A stretch of DNA of 64,000 nucleotides from Blastocladiella emersonii ATCC 22665 (taxonomy: Eukaryota; Blastocladiomycota; Blastocladiomycetes; Blastocladiales; Blastocladiaceae): positions 124,001-188,000 of the forward strand of contig JANHCV010000009.1 in the NCBI GenBank assembly GCA_025594325.1. Reading direction: 5' to 3'. Made by a program: the position numbers and the translations under genes. Positions 41,065 to 51,606 of the stretch are shown here, one piece after another. Every line of letters begins with the position of its first letter. Position 1 is the first letter of the stretch. Under the pieces are notes generated by a model. That model searched no databases. It saw nothing but the letters and a program-made list of their open reading frames with translations, and was not told the DNA's origin.

Positions 41065-42928
41065 ATGAACTCTTGCAAACCTATGCTCGTACCCGACGTC
41101 ATCAACAACATTCTTGTGGCGGCAGTGCTACTTCACGATGTGCCGCTGGCCAACACGGACACGGCGCGCGCCGAGCTTGTGCAGACCCTGGCCAACTACG
41201 CCCGCGTCACGCGCCGGGAGTACATCCCGAGCGTGATGATTCATGTGCAGCGTGTTATCCGGAAACGTATCCCCCTGTATGACGCTTTTGAGCACTCTTG
41301 GTTGCCTGCCCTGCGAGTTTTGGCCGAGCTTGGCTCAGTCTTGGATGGCTCGATGCGCCAGGTGCGGCTTGCAATCATGCATCAGCTCAATAAGATTGAA
41401 GCGGCTCGCGACGCGGGTCTCCCACTTGTTGATGTTATGGCGCCGAGCCCGCACTTGCTTGTCGTCTTTGACATGGCCCAGCTGGCTGGCGTGTCCAAAG
41501 CTACTCTCCAGGCACGCACTCCCTGAAACACCTGATGGGCGGTTGTAATCGCCTCGCCTGCTCAGTTTCTTACGTTCGCCTGGCGATGACTAGGTGGATC
41601 CGAAAGCCGTTCCTTCGGGAGACGTTGCTATCGCTGGGTTGGCCGACGCGATCGCGGCCGGCCGTGTTGAGACCGTTGACATCTCGATGAAGCGGGTCAC
41701 CGCGACTGGCATTCGGCGGCTCTCGGCAGCATTTGCGAGTAACTACCAGCAAGTTTCGAGTATCATCCTCACGACCTGCAACCTGACTCCCGACTCACTC
41801 AATGAGCTTGCTCTCCCGCCCACTATCTTGCACCTGGATCTCTCATTCAACCGGCTTGGTGGCTCGCAGCAGTTTGAATTGACCAACAAGGTCCGCTGCG
41901 CTCGGCCATTCCGCTTACCGCCCTCGCTCAAGTCGCTCAACATCAGCAACTGTCACGATAGCAGCGGCCTCCTGGATCTGTTCATCGACGCGCTTCCAAT
42001 CTCTCTCGAGCGGCTCGATTTGAGCGGCAACTCGTTCACACACGAGGACCTTGAAACCCTTGGTCGCGCGCTCCCGCCAAAGCTCGCAGAGCTACGTCTC
42101 GCCGCCATGGATCTATCTCAGCGGGTGCCAGGCGGAACACTGGACGATGAAGTATTGGATAGCCTTGGGCTCATGGATTCGCACTTTCCGCTCACGCTCA
42201 TGACGCTTGACTTGCGCGGTTCCTGGATCGGCGATCGCGGATTCGCTTCAGTTGCACAGCACTTGCCCGCGTCGCTCACTAAGCTCATCCTCTCAAGCAA
42301 CAGCATCAGCGACTACTCTCCGCTCGTGCACCGCATGCCACCGAGCTTGACGCACCTTGAGCTCGCCGAGGACCACGACAGCTTTGAGGACGAATATGGA
42401 GACACGCGCTACTTGTGGACGGCGCTGTACAATCAACGCGACGACGCGTCCAAGGTGCTCATCGACGCGCTCCCGCCGACGCTCAAGCACCTCGCCTTCA
42501 ACCGGCTGCGCACGCGGTACCACCGCACCTTCGTGTACCTTATCAAGCACCTCCCGCCCGCGCTCCAGTCGCTTGACCTCACGGGCTGGTTTGTCAGCCG
42601 CCGCGCGTGGTGGACGCTCGTGACGGCCGCGCTTCCATCGACGCTCAAGGCGATCAAGGTGGACTCGCGCGTCAACCACGAATTCATGGATGTCCTGACT
42701 CCGCAGCTGCCCCAGGGCGTCGCGCTGATCCAGCCATGGGTTGGCGAGCGCGATGGCCGCCGCGAGCAGGGCGTTGCTGCTGCCGAGGCTGACACGACCC
42801 TGTTTGCAGACGATCCGTACGAGAATGACGAAGAGCTTGACGGCGAGCCTGAACTCGAGTACCATGAGTGGTACGCGAACCAGGTCGACGACTTGAACAG
42901 CACGTATCGTGCTGACCTCGAGGTGTAA
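41065..42928 (+). CDS. LRR-family protein, array copy D (intact)
   Basis: Exons 41065-41511 and 41594-42928 give 593 aa with the family layout. N-terminal domain: LVPDVINNILVAAVLLH, TLANYARVTRREYIPSV and LLVVFDMAQLAG. LRR domain: PTILHLDLSFNRLGGSQQ, LPISLERLDLSGNSFTHEDL and PASLTKLILSSNSISDYSPL. Conserved block: LKHLAFNRLRTRYHRTFVYL with WFVSRRAWWTLVTAALPSTL. The intron donor is GC (CAG|GCACGC), whereas copies A and B use GT at the same site. It has diverged most in exon 1. No defects are seen. Function unknown; the conserved WFVSRRAWW motif in every copy suggests a constrained surface. Confidence 0.78.
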
Positions 42929-43058
42929 GCTAAGAGAGGTAGGCGAACGTTTCTTGATTTGACTCTGCAAATACATGTTCCACATTGATATGTAAGCTTG
43001 TGCGCAAGTGATACTGATCTCAACATGTTGACTTGGTCGTGATGGGCTATGTTCTTGA

Positions 43059-43765
43059 ATTGACGACCGTGGCCTCGCGTCGATCGCTTGCCACTTGCTC
43101 ACGTCGCTCACCACGCTGGTCCTCTCAAGCAACGGCATCAGCGACTACTCTCCGCTCGTGCGCCACATGCCGCCGAACTTGACGCACCTCGAGCTCGCCG
43201 AGAACCGCAATAGTTTCATGGACAACGACGTTGAGGTTGAAGAAACCCGCTTGCTATGGTCTGCGGTGCACAATCAGCGAGACCAAGCCTCGAAGAAGCT
43301 CATCAACGCGCTCCCGCGGACGCTCAAGCACCTCGCCTTCAATCGGCTTCGCATGCGGTACCACCGTAGCTTCGTTTACTTCGTCCAGCACCTCCCATCC
43401 GCTCTCGAGTCGCTCGACCTCACCGGCTGGTTTGTCAGCCGCCGCCCGTGGTGGACGCTCGCGATGACCGCGCTTCCTGTGACGCTCAGAGCAATTACAG
43501 TCGACACGCGCATGAACCGAGGTTTCATGAACGCTTTGGCGCTGAGCCCCAGGGCGTCGCGCTGATTCAGCCAGGAGTAGGCGAGCGTCGTGGCCGCCGC
43601 GAGCACGGCGCCGCCGCCGCAGACCCTGATGCGACCCTGTTCGCCGACGACCCGTACGACAAAGACAACGTCTTTGATGGCGAGCCGGGAATCGAGTACC
43701 ATCAACGGTACTCGCGCCGGGTCCAGTCCTTGCACTACTCGTATCGTGCCGATCTCGAGGGTTGA
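43059..43765 (+). pseudogene. LRR-family copy E (5'-truncated, frameshifted)
   Basis: Homology starts abruptly in the middle of the LRR domain (DDRGLASIACHLLTSLTTLV) without exon 1. It runs through LKHLAFNRLRMRYHRSFVYF and WFVSRRPWWTLAMTALPVTL, then shifts frame near 43545. The C-terminal end (VALIQPGVGERRGRREHGAA) then continues in another frame to a stop at 43765. It is closest to copy D by eye, which points to a partial duplication of that gene. Confidence 0.85.
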
Positions 43766-44029
43766 GGCATAGACATGCAGGCGAGACGTGTTAATAGAAA
43801 CAGTCGGTTGTTCGACCGCTGGCCGCTGCTGCATGAGCGAGCCGCAGCGCGAACGCTTTGCGGTGAGCGACGTGCTGCGCCACACCAGCCTGGGGCTAAA
43901 ATTATCGGGCTTTGCCTGGGCGATCAGCGGCCGTTCCCCCACGCCGCCTACAAAGCCCTCGAGCCCCCGCGCCCTTGGCCTGCTCAACACCCCACACATC
44001 CTCGCAACGTAACATCATCATCAACAACC

Positions 44030-45309
44030 ATGCCGAACAATGCACTCTGCGTCGGAATGACCTACGGAAGCGAGCTCGCCGGCTCGGACGTGGACGCGTA
44101 CAACATGGCGGGTCTCGCGGGGCAGCTCGGCATCGAGAACGTCGAGACGCTGACGGACACGCACACGTCGGTCGTGACGCCCGACGACGTGCTCAACTCG
44201 CTGCGGTCCATGGTCGACAACGCGCAGCCCGGCGACACCCTGCTCTTCTCCTTCTCGGGCATGGGCGGGCAGTCGCCCGACGCCACGGGCGCCGAGGCCG
44301 ACGGGCAGAACGAGTTCCTGGCGGTCTCCGACGGCGTGATCACCGACGACGAGATCCGCGCGATCCTCGCCGACCTGCCGGCGGACGTCAACTGCACCAT
44401 GGTCATGGACGCGGGGCACACGGGCACGATCGGCGACCTCGACCTCTCGGGTGCCGAGATTGCCGGCAACGTCGTGTGTCTCTCGTCCACGAACGACGCG
44501 GGCACGGCGTCGCTCGCCGACGCGATGGGCAGCCCGTTCACCAACGCCGTCGTCAACGTCATGACGGACAGCGCCAACTCGGGCGTGTCGTGGGCTGACG
44601 CCGCGGCGCTCATCGACGCGGAGCTTGGCAACGAGGAGCCCACAGTGGTCGCGTCGGCTAACCGCACCGAGCGTACGTTTCTCCACTCTCATCACTTCCA
44701 CGCGGATCCGGCAACTGACGCTCATTTCGAACGATAGTTCTCTTCGAGCCCGTGTTCGGCGGCGCTGACCTCGGCAACGGCGGAGAGCACGACGGCCATG
44801 GCCGCGCACTCGCTCGCGACGTTGCGTCCGAGCACGACGACCCGAACGTGTCGGACCCGGCGGACGAGGCCATGGAGCGCGGCGCGACGGCCGCTGACGA
44901 CCTCCAGGGCGATGTCGACATTTCGCGCGGCGCCGAGGCGAGCGAGGACCCGTACAACGACTACTCCGCCAACGACGACTACTCGCGCGGTTCCGTCACG
45001 GCCGCCGACGACCTGCAGGGCGACAACGACTTTGAGGCCCGCGAGATCGACCCGACGCGGACGATCGTGGGCGTGGACACGAACGGCGACGGTCGGATCG
45101 ACGTGGTGGCGTGGACCGACCACAACACGGGCATCTCGCGGCTCAACGTGCTCGAGGGCGACCGGCTGCAGATGGCCGACAACAACCACGACGGGCTCGT
45201 CGACAGCAACTACACGGCGGGCACCGACCACGTCGTGATCCCGGCTGGAATGAATATCGCGGCGTATGTCGACGCGCAGCAGGCGGCGGGGATGGAGATT
45301 CATTTTTGA
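44030..45309 (+). CDS. Caspase-fold pseudoprotease (metacaspase-like) with two EF-hand-like loops
   Basis: Exons 44030-44672 and 44738-45309 give 404 aa. The p20-like half has ALCVGMTYGSELAGSDVDAY, DVLNSLRSMVDNAQPGDTLL, FSFSGMGGQSPDATG and CTMVMDAGHTGTIGDLDL, in register with metacaspases (GHGGQ and DSCHSGT). The catalytic His is replaced by Met78 and the Cys by Gly129, so no peptidase activity is expected. The second half is acidic and has two Asp/Asn-rich loops, VDTNGDGRIDVV and DNNHDGLVDSNY, resembling calcium-binding EF-hand or dockerin loops. VTAADDLQGDNDFEA repeats TAADDLQGDVDIS. There is no signal peptide. It could be a decoy or scaffold that regulates an active metacaspase; that is inference. 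Confidence 0.8.
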
Positions 45310-45867
45310 GTGAGTGTGGAGGGCAGATGTACATAGACAACGCTTCGTGGATCATAAGTCGGCCGTGGTATGAGATGTCCAGTGGATTCAGGAATCGGGG
45401 AAGCAAGCGAGTCGCGCCGCGAGTTGACGGCGGTCGGTGACCATGGCCATGGCCATGGCCGTGCAGCGGCCGCCGCGCTTTGAGCTTTGGGGCGTTCGCA
45501 CTCGTCCGCACCTTGCACGCCTCGAGCAAGCAATCCAGGTCGAAGCACCCGTTGAGGGTATTTCTTGAACGCGGAGACCAAGGACTCCGGCGAAAGACGC
45601 TCGAGTACAGAGAGATCGCGCAACACAGGGCGGTCATGGCCGTGACCGCGGCCATGTTCGCGAACGAATTCCGCGATTCCTCTTGCCCTCACTGGACTAA
45701 CTCACTGAAGCGCTCGAGCAAAAGAGTCTAGCGTTGGATTTCATATTTTTGTGTTTTGTATTCAAGGACGGCAGATGAGGGGAGGAGGGGAGGAAAAATG
45801 GCGAGCGAGCGAGCGGACAGGTAGGGCGGGGGAGGGAGGGAGAAGCGACGGCGACAGATCACACAGC
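45310..45867. other. Convergent spacer
   Basis: 558 bp between two 3' ends. GGCCAT-rich short repeats occur near 45440-45465 and again near 45635-45660. No gene recognised. Confidence 0.45.
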
Positions 45868-46944
45868 TTACTTGCCGGCGGTCATGACGATGATGGTGCG
45901 GGCGCCGGGCGGGGCGGGGGCGGTGGGCACGGCCGAGGCGCCGTAGCCGTACTGGGCCTGCTTGGCGCCGTCGGCGCCGACCACGTAGTAGTTGTAGCCG
46001 GACTGGGCCTGGGGCGCGACCGAGTAGTCGGCGTGGTAGTCGGCGCCGTCCTCGGCGTAGTCGGCGGCATCCTCGGTCGAGTAGTCGGCGTGGTAGTCGG
46101 CGCCGTCCTCGGCGTAGTCGGCCGCGTCCTCGGTCGAGTAGTCGGCGTGGTAATCGGCGCCGTCCTCGGCGTAGTCGGCCGCGTCCTCGGTCGAGTAGTC
46201 GGCGTGGTAGTCCGCGGCATCCTCGGCCGAGTAGTCGGCGTAGTCACCCGCGTCCTCGGCCTCCTCGAGCGAGTCCTCGGCAGCGTAGTCGGCGTAGTCG
46301 GCACCGTCCTCGGCGTAGTCGGCCGCATCCTCGGTCGAGTAGTCCGCGTAGTCGGCACCGTCCTCGGCGTAGTCGGCAGCGTCCTCGGCCGAGTAGTCGG
46401 CGTAGTCGGCGCCGTCCTCGGCGTAGTCGGCGGCCTCGTCCAGCGAGTAGTCGGCGTAGTCAGCACCGTCCTCGGCGTAGTCGGCCGCGTCCTCGGCCGA
46501 GTAGTCGGCGTAGTCGGCACCGTCCTCGGCGTAGTCGGCGGCATCCTCGGCCGAGTAATCGGCGTAATCCGCGCCGTCCTCGGCGTGGTAATCGGCCGCG
46601 TCCTCGGTCGCGTAGTCGGCGTGGTAGTCGGCCTCCTCGAGCGCGTCCTCGACCGAGTAGTCGGCGCCGTCCTCGGCGTAGTCGGCCCAGTCGGCCGCGT
46701 CCTGCGTCGAGTAGTCGGCCCAGTCGGCGCCGTCCTCGGCGTGGTAGTCGGCCGCCTCCTCCTGCTTGGCGAAGTCGCGCGGCATCGCGGCCGCGGCCGC
46801 AGAGTAGTCGGCGTGGTAGTCGGCGCCCTCGACCGACTCGACCAGGTTCTGCTCCGACGACGCCTGCGGCTTGATGATGGGCGACGGCTCGGCCAGCGCC
46901 AGCGTGGCCACGGCGGCGAGCGTGAGGAGGGTGGCGACCTTCAT
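45868..46944 (-). CDS. Secreted Ala-Asp-Tyr repeat protein (shorter paralogue)
   Basis: Single exon, 358 aa. The signal peptide MKVATLLTLAAVATLALAEP is nearly identical to that of the 30531-32765 protein, and IIKPQASSEQ follows as PIKPQAST does there. Almost all the rest is repeats of the type EDAADYAEDGADYADYS with variants HADYSTEDAADYAEDGADYH and ADWADYS. The basic and beta-rich domains of the larger paralogue are missing. The C-terminus QAQSGYNYYVVGADGAKQAQ, then RTIIVMTAGK, matches the paralogue. The protein is extremely acidic and Tyr-rich, with His in some units. Dityrosine cross-linking, metal binding or a cell-wall coat are possible roles, all unproven. Confidence 0.8.
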   Translation of the reverse strand: MKVATLLTLAAVATLALAEPSPIIKPQASSEQNLVESVEGADYHADYSAAAAAMPRDFAKQEEAADYHAEDGADWADYSTQDAADWADYAEDGADYSVEDALEEADYHADYATEDAADYHAEDGADYADYSAEDAADYAEDGADYADYSAEDAADYAEDGADYADYSLDEAADYAEDGADYADYSAEDAADYAEDGADYADYSTEDAADYAEDGADYADYAAEDSLEEAEDAGDYADYSAEDAADYHADYSTEDAADYAEDGADYHADYSTEDAADYAEDGADYHADYSTEDAADYAEDGADYHADYSVAPQAQSGYNYYVVGADGAKQAQYGYGASAVPTAPAPPGARTIIVMTAGK

Positions 46945-47520
46945 GGTGGTGTGGTGGTGGGATGGGGATGGGTGGGGGAAGGAGACGGTCGTCGCGCCAG
47001 CGCGTGTCGATGCTAGACGAGAGCGGGCGAGTGGGGCGTGTGAGTGGTGCGCGGACGGGCAGCGCACGCGCGCACGAACGAACCTCTTGAAGGTGGGGAG
47101 GGGTGGGGTGGACTAGAAGCCGATCCGAAAGCTCGCAGACGCAGTCAGTCGGAGAGGAGAGAGCGCGGGTCGGGCGGCGGGCGCGGCGGTACTTGACGTC
47201 CCCGCATCGCTCGCTCGGCTTCGCGGCCCGCCCTCCGCCCCGAAGTGCGCGGACGCTGAGAGCGCGGTGCTGACGAGTGCGGCGAGTGTCCCCCACCTTT
47301 CGCGACGCGCGCAATTCCCACGCGACGCGTCCCGCCGCCGCGTCTCGCACCGGGCGCACCGTGGGACGCGTTGCTCACGCGAGCGGCACGCGACCAGCCG
47401 CACGGGATCCGCGCGTGTGCGACATGCGCACGTGCCGGTGACGCGACTCTTCTCGACGACATACCCCTCCAGAGACTTGTATTCGCACCCCGGCACCACC
47501 TGCAACGTAACCGCAACACC
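46945..47520. promoter_or_regulatory. Divergent spacer secreted repeat protein / Gid2
   Basis: 576 bp. A GGTGGTGT run just outside the secreted-protein start is its 5' UTR. Near 47310-47365 GACGCGTCCC, GCGTCTCGC and GGGACGCGTT form an imperfect inverted set of MluI-type words. No gene is seen. Confidence 0.5.
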
Positions 47521-48772
47521 ATGGACGTGATCGTCGGCGAGTTCAACAAGTTCGCGGCGCGGCACCGCGAGTACGCGGGCGAGGCGGGCGCGGACCTCGA
47601 CGACCTGATCGAGACGCTTCGTTCAGCGCGCGCCGACATGTCCGCCGAGCAGGACGGGGCCGCGCGCAAAAAGTCGCTCGTGCTGCTCGCCGCGCAGGTC
47701 AAGTCGAAAGCCGCGCGGCTGACGGACTCGGCCAAGGACGTGGCGGGGTCGCTCGGCAAGTGCGGCAAGGCCATCGACAAGAAGTTTTCCGGCAACGACC
47801 TCGACTGGCACCCGCGCGCCTTCGAAGGCAAGGCGCCCATCATCCACCAGCTCGTCGGCGAGCACTTTATCCGCGAGGGCCACGTCGCGCTCGCCCACAC
47901 GTTCCAGCGCGAGGCCGGCCTCGAGTCGCTCGAGACGTCCGACGTGCACTTCCAGGAGCTCAACCGCCTCGTCTCGTCGCTGCGCGCCCGCGACCTCGGG
48001 CCGGCGCTGGCCTGGGCCGTCGACAAGCGGTTCGACCTCAACCGTATCGACTCGGACCTCGAGTTTGTGCTGCACAAGCTGCGCTTCCTCCAGCTCGTCG
48101 GCGACGCCGGTGCTGGCGCTGGGTCGGTCGCCAAGAACGCGCGCGTGCTCGACGCCGTCGCGTACGCCCGCGAGAACCTCGCCCAGTTCCCTGAGCAGGC
48201 CCAGGGTGCGTCACCCGCGCGTACCGGCTGCCCGCCCTCGCCCACTCACCTCTCTTCGCGCGTACCCAGACATCCAAGCGCTGCTATGCTCGCTCGTCCT
48301 CTCCCCGACCGCGCGCGCGAGCCCGACGCTGCCCGCCGCGTACCGTGCGCTCGAGTCGCCGGACGTGCTGTGGTCCGACGCGGAGCGCCAATTCGCGCGC
48401 GACTTCTGCGCCCTACTCGGCTTGAGCCCGGACTCGCCGCTGTTCACGGCGGCCATGGTCGGGACCACGGCGCTGCCGACGATCGCCAAGATGGCGTCGA
48501 TCATGAAGGACACCAAGAACGAGTGGACGTCCGTGCACGAGCTGCCGGTCGAGGTGCCGCTGCTGCCGCGGCACCAGTTCCACTCCATCTTCACGTGCCC
48601 CGTGTCGCGCGAGCAGGGGACCGAGGACAACCCGCCCAAGATGTTGCCGTGCGGGCACACCATCTGTAACGAGTCGCTGCGCAAGCTGTCGCGCAATTTC
48701 ACGGCCCGGTTCAAGTGCCCGTACTGCCCGTGCGATGCGATGGCGGCGCAGTGTCTCCGCGTCTACCTCTGA
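47521..48772 (+). CDS. GID/CTLH E3 ligase RING subunit, Gid2/RMND5 family
   Basis: Two exons (47521-48205 and 48270-48772) give 395 aa. Landmarks in order: an N-terminal helical part (MDVIVGEFNKFAARHREYA), a LisH-type segment (IIHQLVGEHFIREGHVALAH), the CTLH/CRA helices (LVSSLRARDLGPALAWAVDK, LEFVLHKLRFLQLV) and a C-terminal degenerate RING (FTCPVSREQ, MLPCGHTICNESLRKLSRNF, FKCPYCP). RMND5/Gid2 pairs with Gid9/MAEA to form the catalytic RING heterodimer of the GID complex, which in yeast degrades gluconeogenic enzymes after glucose return. The intact PCGHTI and CPYC elements suggest a functional RING. Length and layout fit the family. Confidence 0.92.
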
Positions 48773-48825
48773 ACCCGAGAGAGAAAGTCTTGTATATATC
48801 CTCCTTCAATCACATGCGCGCAGCC

Positions 48826-50683
48826 TTAGCCCGCGACGCGCGACGTGAACGTGTCGTGGACCTGCTTGAGGAACCCCTGGCTGTTGAGCACGCTGTGCCC
48901 GCCCAGGACAATCCGGAGCCCCGGCGTAGCCGCCGCGAGCTGGCTGACGAACCGCGCCTCCTCGAACGTGGCCCCGCCAATCACAAACACGACCACGTCG
49001 CTGACGCGCGCGCCGTCGTGGAACCCGAACTGCGCCCCCGACGTCCCGTCCGGGTACGGGAACCCGGCCTCGCGCAGTTTCCCGCGCACCAGCTGCTCGA
49101 GCGTCGTGTGGAGTTTCGGCGTGTGCTGCGTGTACACGTTCTCGACGCCCTTGAGCCCGCGGAACACGGACTTGCCGAGCTGCCGCGTGCGGTCGAGGAA
49201 CTCGGCGGGGTTTCCCGCGGAGGCGGCGGAAGAGGTTGAGGAGGACCCGTGGTGGTGCCCCGCGGCGGGGGTGTCGTTGAGCGCGTACTTGGTCACGTAC
49301 TCGACGAGCTTGCACTGGCCGGGCGACAGCGACGCGCACTCGGCGGCGAGGTGCGCGGCCATGCCCTGCACGGCGGGCGCGCGCGGGTTTTTCAGGGTGA
49401 ACAGGAGCACGAGCTTGAGCTTGCACTCGTCGGGCACCAGCGGGTCGCGCAGGCACGCCCAGACGGCGTCGGTCTGGTCGCGCGGGTCGCACGCGATATT
49501 CTGCTCGACCTCGCTGACGGCGAGGAGGCGGTACGCGTCGACGACGCGCGAGAGCTCGCTCGTCAGGGCGACGTGCTTGGACACGTTGCCCGCGAGCTTG
49601 CGGACCTCGGGGTACGCGTCGACGAACTTCTTCATGTCCGCAATCGACTCGAGCGTCGCGTGCGAGGCGGTGCGCTGCTGGTACTCGTCGAGGTAGTGCT
49701 TGATGGCGAACCCGAGATCGCCAAAGTTGGCGGACATGTTGGCGGCGAAAAAAGCGTCGTCGTGCGCCGACAGGACGACCTGGCGCAGGTCCTCGCGCAC
49801 GTCGTCGACGTGCGACAGGTCGACAAGGCCGCGGTGGATCCCGATCAGCTCGTGCACCATGGCCTGGTACGTCCACTGCGTGAGGAGCGGGGTGACGGGG
49901 TCGGCGCGGCGGTCCACCAGCAGGAACACGGCGGGCGTCATGCCGCGCGCGTCGAACAGCGCGGGCTCGCTCGACACGTGGAACGCGAGCTCGTGCGCGA
50001 GCCGTTTCGCGTGCGCGCTGGCCCCCGTGTACCGGACAACCGGCCGCCGCTTGAGCGCCAGCGCCACGGACGCGAGGCCCTCGACGGTCCGCTGCAGCGC
50101 GCGCGGGTCCCAGTCGTTGAGCGTGCCCGCGTAAAGCGGCCACGCGGGCGGCTCCATGTCGAGCGAGAACAGGTCCTGGTTCACGGCCAGGTAGTCGGCG
50201 AAATACTCTTGCACCTCGCGCACCACCTCGAACTCGTCGGCCTCGGCGAGTTTCTCGACCTGCAGCTTCTTGAGCACATTCGAGAAGTCTACGGGCGGCG
50301 CGTGAGCAGTCGTCGCGGTTGAGCAACCACCAAAACGTACACAGGTAGTAGTCGCCGTACTTTGGGGCGCGCAGCTCGTCCATGACGTGGTTGAGCGACT
50401 CGACGGTCGGGCGCACGAACACAATGCACTTGAGGTGCGACATCTTGTCGCGCTTCTTGTTCTCGACGCGCTCGACCAGGTACACTTCCTTGCTCAGCAG
50501 CACGCTCTGCGTGTACACGCTCGACACGACGGCCGTCTGGTGGCGGACGGGTCAGCGTGCTGTGGCGTGCAAACTCCGCAGTGGACATCGTACCGTGTCC
50601 GCGTCGAGCAGGAGCACCTTCATGCCCGCCGGGTCGGCGATCATCTTGGTCACGTACGCCTGCGCGGCCTGGATGACGTTCAT
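48826..50683 (-). CDS. VPS45: Sec1/Munc18 protein Vps45
   Basis: Three exons (50594-50683, 50341-50536, 48826-50288) give 582 aa. The N-terminus MNVIQAAQAYVTKMIADPAG then MKVLLLDADT, and exon 2 VYTQSVLLSKEVYLVERVEN, KMSHLKCIVFVRPTVESLN, RAPKYGDYYLY are clear Vps45. Domain 2/3 motifs include FLLVDRRADPVTPLLTQWTY and QAMVHELIGIHRG. Near the end VVVFVIGGATFEEARFV and GLRIVLGGHSVLNSQGFL close the SM fold. Vps45 binds the syntaxin Tlg2 and promotes SNARE assembly for Golgi-to-endosome transport. A short His/Ser-rich insertion (GHHHGSSSTSSAASAG) lies around residue 440. The gene ends 54 bp from the Gid2 stop, in convergent orientation. Confidence 0.96.
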
Positions 50684-50961
50684 CGTCTACTCCCCCGCAA
50701 AGATCGCGTCAACGCCCGCTCGGTTCTCACGTCGGTCATCAAGCTTACATGGATACTGGTGCACTGACTCGATTCGCGGCTAGATTCATGGATGCCTCGC
50801 GGCAGAGATGGTGTGGAAGCGGAGAGGAAACACGTCGCGTCTCTCAGCGACCGCCACCACGCGCGCCTCGCCACACCGCACGGTCGGTTGGCCGACCCAG
50901 CGCGTCGTTCTCCTCCCTCACAACCCCCTTCCCGCCCTCGAACCCAACAACTCACCGCAAC

Positions 50962-51474
50962 ATGTCAGCGCCCATGTACACGTCGCAGCAGCCGCTGCAG
51001 CAGCCCGCGGGGACGATGCCTGTTCCTGGCGCCTTCGTCGCCGGCGCGGGCGGTCCACCACCACAGCACGCCGTCCAACCTCAACCTCAACCTCAACAGC
51101 AGACGCAGCAGCCGCCGTTGACGCAGCAGCAGCTCCTGCAGATCCAGCAGCACCAGCTGCGCATGCAGCAGCAACCGGCGCAGATGCAACGTCCACCCGT
51201 CGCGGGCGGCCAGCCGATCCCACCTCAACAGCAGCAGATGCCACAGCAGCAGGTCCAGCAGCAGCACGTCCCGCCGCCGCCGCCGCCCGAGGGCTTCGCG
51301 CTCAACAGCGCGGGCCACCTGCGGTGGTTCTCGACGCCGCCCGCGCCCGTCGTGTACCGGCCCGTGGCCACGCCGTCGCTCGAGTACCTCGCCTTCAAGC
51401 AGCGTAAGGCCGCCGAGGCTGCTGGTGCTGCGTCTCCAGTGTCCAGGGCGGACGCTGATTCCATGGTTCTTTGA
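50962..51474 (+). CDS. Gln/Pro-rich protein with a conserved-looking C-terminal motif
   Basis: Single exon, 170 aa, starting at MSAPMYTSQQPLQQPAGTMP. Residues 30-110 are mostly Gln and Pro (QPQPQPQQQTQQPP), typical of transcription or chromatin cofactors. The C-terminal ~45 residues look structured: EGFALNSAGHLRWFSTPPAP, then RPVATPSLEYLAFKQRK. This Trp/Phe-PP and SLEYLAF pattern seems a short linear interaction module, but I cannot place it in a named family. The gene diverges from Vps45 (278 bp) and converges on uS19. A nuclear cofactor role is a guess from composition. Confidence 0.6.
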   Translation: MSAPMYTSQQPLQQPAGTMPVPGAFVAGAGGPPPQHAVQPQPQPQQQTQQPPLTQQQLLQIQQHQLRMQQQPAQMQRPPVAGGQPIPPQQQQMPQQQVQQQHVPPPPPPEGFALNSAGHLRWFSTPPAPVVYRPVATPSLEYLAFKQRKAAEAAGAASPVSRADADSMVL

Positions 51475-51606
51475 TGCTCGCACACTCAATACAAAACTCG
51501 CTCATTACACACTCGATGAAGCAGTCAGATCAAATAAAACTCGTCTCGTATTCTCCTCCGTGGCAACCGCGCCGCATGGCAACGACACCGGCAACGAGCG
51601 GCGGCT

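Noticed and set aside
33264-43765. Retrotransposon or DNA-transposon origin of the LRR array
   Set aside because: No terminal repeats, reverse transcriptase, integrase or transposase sequence is visible, and the introns are kept in the copies, which excludes retroposition.
45751-47016. Plus-strand Val/Gly/Leu-repeat frame opposite the second repeat protein
   Set aside because: Antisense shadow of the repeat, without signal peptide or known domain.
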